This document shows positions 1 to 4,946 of a DNA stretch of 7,118 bases, in pieces (position 1 is the first letter of the stretch; each line of letters starts with the position of its first letter). This stretch comes from Hyphomicrobiales bacterium (GTDB taxonomy: Bacteria > Pseudomonadota > Alphaproteobacteria > Rhodobacterales > Rhodobacteraceae). The notes below the pieces were generated by a model. It saw nothing but the letters and a program-made list of their open reading frames with translations. It did no database searches and was not told where the DNA came from. The position numbers and the translations under genes are program-made. The stretch spans positions 1-7,118 of the forward strand of contig PWLT01000441.1 in NCBI GenBank assembly GCA_003558415.1, in the 5' to 3' direction.

Positions 1-243
1 GAATTCTTCGGCGCGCTCAAGGTGGCCGCGACGCTGGCCTTCATCGGCACCAATCTCGTGGAGATCGTCACCCCGCATGGGCGCGGGCTGGGCAGCCTGT
101 TCGATTCGGGGCGCATCGCCTCGAACTACCCGCTGATGTTCGCGGTCCTCATCGCACTCGCGATCCTGGGGATCCTCATCTACTACATCGTGGTCGTGCT
201 GGAGAAGATCTTCGCGGGCTGGGCCGAGCGCCGACCGACCTGA
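1..243 (+). CDS. ABC transporter permease, C-terminal 80 residues (partial)
   Basis: The frame is open from base 1 and ends at TGA 241-243; the start lies left of the window. The first visible residues, EFFGALKVAATLAFIGTNLV, and the following PHGRGLG...FDSG stretch match my recollection of the end of the BPD_transp_1 permease domain in ABC importers of the NitT/TauT/thiamine-precursor type. There, the FFGALK-like segment lies just after the loop that contacts the ATPase. A final membrane helix is clear at about visible residues 42-64 (YPLMFAVLIALAILGILIYY), followed by a short charged cytoplasmic tail ending GWAERRPT. The protein would form the inner-membrane channel together with an ATPase and a periplasmic binding protein, probably encoded to the left. 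The substrate cannot be told from this fragment. The gene converges with argB and is the only plus-strand gene here. The GTG at 22 is an internal valine codon, not a start. Confidence 0.85.
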   Translation, partial: EFFGALKVAATLAFIGTNLVEIVTPHGRGLGSLFDSGRIASNYPLMFAVLIALAILGILIYYIVVVLEKIFAGWAERRPT

Positions 244-275
244 TCGGGGGGTGTTGCGGGCGCTCGGTTCCCGGG

Positions 276-297
276 CCCCGTCGCGCCAGTGACGGGG
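276..297 (+). terminator. Candidate hairpin terminator downstream of the permease gene
   Basis: A stem of 9 pairs (276-284 with 289-297, one G-U) closes a GCCA loop at 285-288. It starts 33 bp after the permease stop codon in the convergent gap. No T-run follows, so this is not a classical intrinsic terminator. Hairpins without a U-tract are common at gene ends in high-GC alphaproteobacteria. The arms also pair on the other strand apart from the wobble, so it could act in both directions. Confidence 0.4.
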
Positions 298-339
298 ACG
301 CGCCCACCTCGGTCGGGCACGGCCCCGCCGACTTCAAAC

Positions 340-365
340 GTATTGAATTCGGATTACTGCAATAC
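340..365 (-). terminator. Candidate hairpin just downstream of argB
   Basis: Starting 8 nt after the argB stop codon, gtattg (340-345) pairs with caatac (360-365). An inner AAT/ATT pair (346-348 with 353-355) encloses a 4-base loop, and ACTG at 356-359 is unpaired. This is the most AT-rich patch of the 130-bp convergent gap (244-373), which contrasts with its GC-rich surroundings. It may mark the 3' end of the yidC-to-argB transcript. There is no U-tract and the stem is weak, so the call is tentative. I see nothing else in the gap beyond this and the hairpin at 276-297. Confidence 0.25.
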
Positions 366-373
366 CGCGCGCC

Positions 374-1255
374 TCAGCCTCCGGCGGGCGGTGCGGCGCG
401 GATCAGGCTGCCGGCACCGTGATCGGTGAACAGCTCCAGCAGGCAGGCATTGGGCGCCCGCCCGTCGAGGATCACCACCGCGCGCACACCGCCAGCAATC
501 GCCGCCAGCGCGGTTTCGGTCTTGGGGATCATGCCCCCCGCGATCACCCCCGAGGCGGTGAGTTCGCGCACCTGTTCGGGGTTCATGTCGGTGATCACCG
601 CGCCTCCCTCATCCTTCACCCCGGCCACATCGGTCAGCAGCAAGAGCCGGTCGGCCCCCAGCGCCGCCGCCACCGCGCCCGCCGCCGTGTCGCCGTTGAT
701 GTTGAGTGTCTCGCCCGCCGGTCCCGTGCCCAGCGGCGCGACCACCGGGATCATGCCGGCAGCGAAGAGCCGGGTGAGCACCTCGGGATTTACCCTGTCG
801 GGGCGGCCGACAAAGCCCAGTTCCGGGTCGTCGGGCGTGCAGGCAATCATTTGCGCATCCTTGCCCGACAACCCCACCGCCTTGCCGCCCTGCTCGTTGA
901 TCGCCTGAACGATGCGCTTGTTGACCAACCCCGAGAGCACCATCTCGACCACCTCGATCGTGGGCGCGTCGGTCACGCGCTTGCCGCGCACGAAATCCGA
1001 CACGATGCCCAGCCGGGCCAGCAGATCGTTGATCATCGGCCCGCCGCCATGCACGATCACCGGGTTCACGCCCACCTGACGCATCAGCACGATATCGCGC
1101 GCGAAGGAGGCCATCGCCTCGGCATCGCCCATGGCGTGGCCGCCGAACTTGATGACCACGATCGCGCCGGTGTAGCGCTGCATGTAGGGCAACGCCTCGG
1201 AGAGCGTGCGGGCGGTGGCGATCCAGTCTCGGGTCATGGCGGTCTGCTTCTTCAT
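374..1255 (-). CDS. argB: Acetylglutamate kinase (EC 2.7.2.8)
   Basis: A 293-residue amino-acid-kinase-fold protein that phosphorylates N-acetyl-L-glutamate with ATP, the second step of the acetylated arginine pathway in the cytoplasm. Visible motifs are [10 protein letters not shown] with the phosphate-binding lysine K36, the HGGGP substrate loop at 69-73, GKRVTD with R93, NINGDTAA at 185-192 (N185, D189), LLTDVAGV at 206-213 and GGMIPK ending at K245. All catalytic positions known from the E. coli enzyme have a counterpart. The extra N-terminal segment before K36 (about residues 11-30, [20 protein letters not shown]) corresponds to the mobile helix of hexameric, arginine-inhibited kinases and is absent from the shorter E. 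coli protein. Feedback inhibition by arginine is therefore expected. The ATG at 1255 is chosen because GAGGGA (1266-1271) lies upstream and [11 protein letters not shown] fits relatives; M7 is a possible alternative start. It is the last gene of the minus-strand cluster, 146 bp after engB. Confidence 0.96.
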   Translation of the reverse strand: MKKQTAMTRDWIATARTLSEALPYMQRYTGAIVVIKFGGHAMGDAEAMASFARDIVLMRQVGVNPVIVHGGGPMINDLLARLGIVSDFVRGKRVTDAPTIEVVEMVLSGLVNKRIVQAINEQGGKAVGLSGKDAQMIACTPDDPELGFVGRPDRVNPEVLTRLFAAGMIPVVAPLGTGPAGETLNINGDTAAGAVAAALGADRLLLLTDVAGVKDEGGAVITDMNPEQVRELTASGVIAGGMIPKTETALAAIAGGVRAVVILDGRAPNACLLELFTDHGAGSLIRAAPPAGG

Positions 1256-1265
1256 GTCTTTGCGG

Positions 1266-1307
1266 TCCCTCGTTGCGCTCTGGTAGCCGCTGGAGGGGCG
1301 ACTGCCA
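1266..1307 (-). promoter_or_regulatory. argB leader: hairpin and Shine-Dalgarno in the engB-argB gap
   Basis: The 146-bp gap between engB and argB (1256-1401) has no convincing ORF or promoter. On the minus strand a 10-bp stem (1298-1307 with 1281-1290; one A-C mismatch, one G-U) closes a 7-nt loop reading CCCTCCA. Nine nt further on lies the argB Shine-Dalgarno GAGGGA (1271-1266), 10 nt before the ATG. Five loop bases, CCCTC, are exactly complementary to GAGGG of the Shine-Dalgarno, so a pseudoknot that hides the ribosome site can be drawn. The stem and ribosome site are seen; the pseudoknot is inference. A run of seven Gs on the minus strand (plus 1381-1387) follows the engB stop codon. Confidence 0.35.
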
Positions 1308-1401
1308 AGGCCCCTGCCCGAATGCACGCCACCGGGTGTGCGGGGCGCGCGCGGGCCAGGCGATGGCGCGGATGGCACCGCCCCCCCAAATGCGCCTCGC
1401 G

Positions 1402-2058
1402 CTATTCGAGCCCGGCGATCGCGGCGCGCAGAATGGGCAGGCCCGCGCCGGTCTGTGATGAGGTCTCGATGAGTTCGGGAAACGCCGCCGGGTGTCGCGC
1501 AAGCCCCGCGCGCAGTTGCGCGAGCGTGGCCTCGCGTGCCGCGCCCTTGACCTTGTCGGACTTGGTCAGGACCACTTGGAAGGTCACCGCCGCGCGATCG
1601 AGAAGCTCCATGATCTCCGTGTCGGGCGGTTTGATGCCGTGGCGCATGTCGATGAGCACAAAGGCCCGGCGCAGCGTCGCGCGCCCGGCCAGATAGTCGC
1701 GCATCAGGCGCTGCCAGCGTTCGACCTTCGAAAGCGGCGCCTTGGCGAAGCCATAGCCGGGCAGATCGACCAGATAATGGCTCTCGCCCAGCTTGAAATA
1801 GTTGATCTCCTGGGTCCGCCCCGGCGTCCCCGAGGTCCGCGCGAGCGCCTTGCGCCCGGTGAGCGCGTTGATCAGGCTCGACTTGCCGACATTGGAACGC
1901 CCGGCAAAGCAGAGCTCGGGCCGATCCGCAGGCGGCAGCCCATCCATCGCCACGACGCCCTTGAGGAAATCGACCGGCCCGGCAAAGAGCTTGTGCCCGC
2001 GCTCCAGCGCCTGCGCGTCCGGCTCGGGGGCGAGGGGAAAGGCGGGGGCCGTCGTCAT
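1402..2058 (-). CDS. engB: Ribosome biogenesis GTP-binding protein YsxC/EngB
   Basis: A 218-residue TRAFAC-class GTPase (YihA/YsxC/EngB) that acts in late assembly of the large ribosomal subunit in the cytoplasm. All G motifs are visible: G1 GRSNVGKS at 53-60, G2 around SGTPGRTQ at 76-83, G3 DLPGYG at 98-103, G4 TKSD at 165-168 and G5 SSQTG at 200-204. The N-terminal lead-in ([15 protein letters not shown], from residue 22) is typical of alphaproteobacterial members, and the length is normal. The ATG at 2058 is preferred because [15 protein letters not shown] resembles related proteins. The frame is open up to 2163, but those 35 extra residues are cysteine- and tryptophan-rich, look non-conserved and would overlap the MOSC gene. 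The only Shine-Dalgarno-like element is a GGGG about 10 nt upstream, which itself lies in a hairpin. It sits 67 bp after the MOSC gene in the same operon and ends at TAG 1404-1402. Confidence 0.96.
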   Translation of the reverse strand: MTTAPAFPLAPEPDAQALERGHKLFAGPVDFLKGVVAMDGLPPADRPELCFAGRSNVGKSSLINALTGRKALARTSGTPGRTQEINYFKLGESHYLVDLPGYGFAKAPLSKVERWQRLMRDYLAGRATLRRAFVLIDMRHGIKPPDTEIMELLDRAAVTFQVVLTKSDKVKGAAREATLAQLRAGLARHPAAFPELIETSSQTGAGLPILRAAIAGLE

Positions 2059-2067
2059 CGGCTGCGA

Positions 2068-2109
2068 CCCCGACGCGGGGAGCGTTCCTCGCGGCCAGAG
2101 CCGGAACGC
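2068..2109 (-). promoter_or_regulatory. Two tandem hairpins in the MOSC-engB intercistronic gap
   Basis: The 67 bp between the MOSC stop codon and the engB start codon hold two dyads. The larger is a perfect 7-bp inverted repeat, GCGTTCC (2082-2088) and GGAACGC (2103-2109), with a 14-nt loop that can form a further GGC/GCC pair. The smaller is ccccg/cgggg (2068-2072 with 2076-2080) around 3 nt. On the mRNA the second arm of the small hairpin contains the only GGGG that could serve engB as a Shine-Dalgarno, 9 nt before ATG. The structures may set the level of EngB relative to the upstream proteins or mark an mRNA processing site. No function is proven. Confidence 0.35.
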
Positions 2110-2125
2110 CGATGCGCCGCACCCA

Positions 2126-2899
2126 TCATGACAGCTCCATCCTGTCGCCGCACTGCACGTCACCGCCCGCGATCACACGCGCATAGACACCGAAATCCTG
2201 GTGCCCGTAAGCCTGCTGGAGCGCCCCCAGCGTATCGGCATCCACCCGCCCTGTTTCTGGGTTTGCGGTGGTGGCCTTGCACCGGGTGATGCGCTCCTCG
2301 ACCTTCAACCGCGCGCTGCCGATGGCGATCTCGCGGCCGGGCAGGTCGAACTCCTCCCAAGGCGCGAGCCCGTCGAGCCAGATATTGCCGCGCCAGCGGT
2401 GGATCGAAAGTGGCTGCCCCAGTCGTTCGGAAAGCACCCGATTCGAACTGAGATTGAGAACCGCCACAAAAGGCTCGGGCACATCGGTGAATGCCCCCTC
2501 GCCGGCAGCTATGATGCGCGCGGGCTCGGGGCGTGTCTCCGGCCAGAGGGGCCGCAGCCAGGCAAGCAGTGCGGCAGCACCCGCCTCGCTGTCGGGGGCG
2601 ACGGTGATGGGCTCGGCGCGCGGGTGGCGCAGCGTGACCTGCCCCGCCGCCTCGTCGAGCTCGGCGCGCACCGCCATCAGTTCCGGCCCCGCCACGCCGC
2701 GCAGGAAATTGGACTTGGGCATCCATCCGCCCTGCGGGCCGGGCGAGCGGCCAGCGGCATGCAGAACGGCCCAGCGACGGTCATGGGCAAACCCCTTGCC
2801 GGCCTCAAGCCGGGTGGCATCCAGTTCCTCATGCCCGATCGCCTTGATCGGGTGGCGGCACAGATGCGCCACCCGCGCCGAGGCCGCGGCACCGCTCAT
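2126..2899 (-). CDS. MOSC domain-containing protein (YcbX/mARC-like)
   Basis: A 257-residue cytoplasmic protein with an N-terminal MOSC_N beta-barrel (about 8-100) and a C-terminal MOSC domain (about 115-255). The HPIKAIG segment at 16-22 and the HDRRWAV stretch at 39-45 are typical of MOSC_N. The MOSC signature is VEERITRCKATTANPETGR (200-218) with C207, the conserved cysteine that in this family ligates molybdenum or carries sulfur. NLSSNRVLSERLG (149-161) and the closing VQCGDRMEL element also fit. Relatives (YcbX, mitochondrial mARC) reduce N-hydroxylated bases and sulfoxides using molybdenum cofactor and a redox partner. Whether this protein binds cofactor cannot be seen, and no ferredoxin-like 2Fe-2S domain is present. 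The start is fixed by a 4-bp ATGA overlap with the yidC stop codon and a strong AAGGA six nt upstream, so translation is probably coupled to yidC. The substrate is unknown. Confidence 0.9.
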   Translation of the reverse strand: MSGAAASARVAHLCRHPIKAIGHEELDATRLEAGKGFAHDRRWAVLHAAGRSPGPQGGWMPKSNFLRGVAGPELMAVRAELDEAAGQVTLRHPRAEPITVAPDSEAGAAALLAWLRPLWPETRPEPARIIAAGEGAFTDVPEPFVAVLNLSSNRVLSERLGQPLSIHRWRGNIWLDGLAPWEEFDLPGREIAIGSARLKVEERITRCKATTANPETGRVDADTLGALQQAYGHQDFGVYARVIAGGDVQCGDRMELS

Positions 2900-2910
2900 T
2901 TGGCTTCCTT
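2896..2910 (-). promoter_or_regulatory. Shine-Dalgarno and ATGA stop-start overlap coupling yidC to MOSC
   Basis: Inside the last yidC codons, AAGGA (2910-2906 on the minus strand) lies 6 nt before ATG 2899-2897. The yidC TGA occupies 2898-2896, giving an ATGA overlap. This fixes the MOSC start and implies termination-reinitiation coupling. Confidence 0.8.
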
Positions 2911-4704
2911 GTCCTTGTTGCGCCCCAGGCTCGACATGATGTTGCCGAACAGATCCGGCTTGTGCCCCGTCGAGCGCATGATGAGATACTGCTGCGCAAA
3001 GGTGATCACGTTGTTGGCGATCCAGTAGAGCACCAGCCCCGAGGCGAAACCGCCAAGGATGAACATGAACACCCAGGGCATCCAGTTGAAGATCATCGCC
3101 TGGGTCTTGTCGGGCGGCGCCGGGTTGAGGCGCATCTGCAGCCACATCGAGGTGCCCAGCAGGATCGGCAGGATGCCGATGAAGATCAGCGACAGGATGG
3201 AGCCGGGATCCGGTGCGCCCCAGGGCAGCAGCCCGAAGAGGTTCATGATCGAGGTCGGATCGGGCGACGAGAGGTCCTGGAACACCCCGATCCACGGCGC
3301 GTGGCGCAGCTCGATGGTGACGAAGATCACCTTGTAGAGCGAGAAGAAGATCGGGATCTGCAGCAGGATCGGCAGACAGCCCGCGGCCGGGTTAACCTTC
3401 TTTTCCTTGTAGAGCTTGACCATCTCCTGCTGGAGCTTCTGGCGGTCGTCGCCGGCGCGCTCCTTGATGGCCTGCATCTCGGGCTGAAGCTCCTTCATCT
3501 TGGCCATGGAGACATAGGATTTCCACGCCAGCGGCAGCAGCACCGCCTTGATGATGAAGGTCAGCGCGATGATGGACCAGCCCATGTTGCCCAGGAAGCC
3601 GTTGATCCAGTAGAGCACCGCGAAGATCGGCTTGGTGAGGAAGAAGAACCACCCCCAGTCGATCGAATCGACGAAACGGTCGATGCCCAGATCGCGCTCG
3701 TAGTTGCGGATCGTGGACCATTCCTTGGCGCCCGCGAACAGCCGCGACTGCACCTCGTGGCTCTGGCCCGGCGCCACCGTGGCCGTGGGCAGGTCGACCC
3801 GCGTCTGGTAGATGTCGCGGCTCTCGATATAGCGCCCCACGGCGGTGAAGGGCTGGCCGGGCTGCGGGATCAGCGTGGCCATCCAGTACTTGTCGGTAAA
3901 GCCGATCCAGCCGTTGTTCTCGACCTGGGTGTGCTCGGCATTGGCCGCTTCGCGCTCCGCGAAGCGGTAGTCGGTCATGTTGGAATAGCTGTCCTCGTTG
4001 AGGGTGCCGTCCGACATCTGCACGAGCCCCTCATGCAGGATGAAGAAGCGCGAGAGGTCATCGGGCTCGCCGTGGCGCGCGATGATGCCGTAGGGGGCAA
4101 GGCGGGTTTCGGCCTCGGTGTTGTTCTCGACGCGCTGGGTGATGGTGAACATGTAGTTCTCGTCCACCTCGAAGCGGCGTTCAAAACTCAGGCCGCTGTC
4201 ATTGTCCCAGCGCAGCGTCACCGGGCGGCCGGGGGCGAGCGTGTCGCCCTGCGCGATCTCCCATTCGGTGTTGGGGCCGGGCACGTCGTCGAAATCGAGC
4301 GCGCCACCGGGCGCCCAGCCATAGAGCGCATAGAAGGCGTCCGGCCCGTCCACCGGCTTGAGCAGCTGGACCGTGGCGGAGTCCTCGTCGAGTTCCTCAC
4401 GGTAATCGCTGAGCGAGAGGTCGTCGACCCGCCCGCCCATCAGCGAGATCGAGCCCGACAGCCGCGGCGTGTCGATCACGATGCGGGGCGCATCCGCGGT
4501 CTCCTCGGCCTCGGGCTCCGCGGCGGCGGTATCGGGCTCATCGCCCGGTGCGGCCGGCGGGGTGAGCGGATCGAGCTGCTCGGCATCCGTCACCGCCTCT
4601 TCCGGCGGCGGCGCGTCGGGGGGCGGGAACACCACGAACCACACCAGGATCACCAGGAAACTCAAGACCGTGGCGAGAATGAGGTTCTTGTTCTGATCGT
4701 CCAT
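2896..4704 (-). CDS. yidC: Membrane protein insertase YidC/Oxa1
   Basis: A 602-residue inner-membrane insertase and SecYEG partner of the Gram-negative YidC type. In order: an N-terminal signal-anchor helix (about 8-26); an acidic, Pro/Ala/Glu-rich linker (27-72); the periplasmic beta-sandwich domain (about 73-345); and the conserved five-helix insertase core (about 350-580). The core includes WGWFFFLTKPIF at 350-361, MAKMKELQPEM at 400-410, the KVNPAAGCLPILLQIPIF segment at 436-453, ELRHAPW at 465-471 and WIANN at 561-565. The charged residue in the hydrophilic groove, arginine in E. coli (IVRGIMYPL), is lysine K386 here (IIKAVLLPL). A short basic tail (RNKDKEAK) follows. The ATG at 4704 is chosen because MDDQNKNLIL is the usual alphaproteobacterial start; the frame extends to 4746, but that codon lies within a candidate promoter. 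The ribosome site is weak. It heads the yidC-MOSC-engB-argB operon and overlaps MOSC by 4 bp. Confidence 0.97.
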   Translation of the reverse strand: MDDQNKNLILATVLSFLVILVWFVVFPPPDAPPPEEAVTDAEQLDPLTPPAAPGDEPDTAAAEPEAEETADAPRIVIDTPRLSGSISLMGGRVDDLSLSDYREELDEDSATVQLLKPVDGPDAFYALYGWAPGGALDFDDVPGPNTEWEIAQGDTLAPGRPVTLRWDNDSGLSFERRFEVDENYMFTITQRVENNTEAETRLAPYGIIARHGEPDDLSRFFILHEGLVQMSDGTLNEDSYSNMTDYRFAEREAANAEHTQVENNGWIGFTDKYWMATLIPQPGQPFTAVGRYIESRDIYQTRVDLPTATVAPGQSHEVQSRLFAGAKEWSTIRNYERDLGIDRFVDSIDWGWFFFLTKPIFAVLYWINGFLGNMGWSIIALTFIIKAVLLPLAWKSYVSMAKMKELQPEMQAIKERAGDDRQKLQQEMVKLYKEKKVNPAAGCLPILLQIPIFFSLYKVIFVTIELRHAPWIGVFQDLSSPDPTSIMNLFGLLPWGAPDPGSILSLIFIGILPILLGTSMWLQMRLNPAPPDKTQAMIFNWMPWVFMFILGGFASGLVLYWIANNVITFAQQYLIMRSTGHKPDLFGNIMSSLGRNKDKEAK

Positions 4705-4740
4705 GAGTGACCGGCCTGTCGCTGGGAAAGTCGAGCGCAG

Positions 4741-4769
4741 GTTCAACAGGCTGTGGCCAGCCCCGTCAA
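4741..4769 (-). promoter_or_regulatory. Candidate sigma-70 promoter for yidC
   Basis: On the minus strand, TTGACG (4769-4764) is followed after 17 nt by TTGAAC (4746-4741), about 36 bp before the yidC ATG. The -35 element is good (5 of 6 to consensus) and the -10 is poor (3 of 6), a pattern common in Rhodobacter-type promoters. The spacer contains a 5-bp dyad, GGCTG-GCCA-CAGCC (4762-4749), which could be chance or a binding site. A transcript would begin near 4734, giving a leader of about 30 nt. This agrees with the yidC start at 4704 and would give the operon its own promoter, independent of the EAL gene. Confidence 0.4.
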
Positions 4770-4946
4770 GCGCTTTTCCGGCAGGTCGGGTGGACGTGAA
4801 CGCCGGGGCCTCCCGCGCTCGGGGCGCGCGCGGTGTCCCAACCGGCGGGCGCGGCCGCCCTGCCCGGGTCCGGGCGCGCGCAGCACGGCCGCGCTCTCAC
4901 GGGCCGCCGGGCGGGCGTGGGCGCGGCACAGCCCGCGCGGATGGTA
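4770..4946 (-). other. GC-rich spacer between the EAL gene and yidC
   Basis: Together with the promoter region this makes a 242-bp gap (4705-4946) with no coding region I can support. It is extremely GC-rich. Dyads include a 9-bp inverted repeat, GCGCGGCCG (4849-4857) with CGGCCGCGC (4886-4894). Nested inside are CTGC/GCAG (4860-4863 with 4880-4883) and an alternative 5-bp hairpin at 4862-4875. In sequence this rich in G and C, a 9-bp inverted repeat somewhere in the gap is about what chance would give, so no function is assigned. Confidence 0.4.
4921..4938 (-). terminator. Candidate hairpin downstream of the EAL gene
   Basis: Eight nt after the EAL-gene stop codon a perfect 6-bp all-GC stem (gcgcgg 4921-4926 with ccgcgc 4933-4938) closes a 6-nt loop. 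Its position suits transcript-end formation or 3'-end protection of the ttcA/EAL messenger before the yidC promoter. No U-tract follows, and the surrounding DNA is so GC-rich that chance pairing is possible. Confidence 0.35.

Noticed and set aside
1..6. EcoRI recognition sequence (gaattc) exactly at the left edge
   Set aside because: The frame reads smoothly as permease sequence from base 1. The same hexamer also occurs at 345-350 and 6523-6528 region. At most it hints at a cloned-fragment boundary, and the window alone cannot tell.
1381..1387. Run of seven Cs, considered as a frameshift or slippage site
   Set aside because: It lies after the engB stop codon in non-coding DNA, so there is no frame to shift.
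419..1696. A 425-codon plus-strand frame opposite argB and engB
   Set aside because: It crosses two well-supported genes and their gap, and the product resembles nothing known.
2059..2163. An engB start 35 codons upstream, at the GTG at 2163
   Set aside because: The extra residues look non-conserved, would overlap the MOSC gene by 38 bp, and the ATG at 2058 starts a family-typical N-terminus.
2962..4710. A 582-codon open frame on the plus strand opposite yidC
   Set aside because: It mirrors the yidC codons; the product is a low-complexity Arg/His/Glu/Asp-rich chain with no family features.
4705..4746. A yidC start 14 codons upstream at 4746
   Set aside because: It would place residues before the signal-anchor that relatives lack, and the codon falls in the candidate -10 region.
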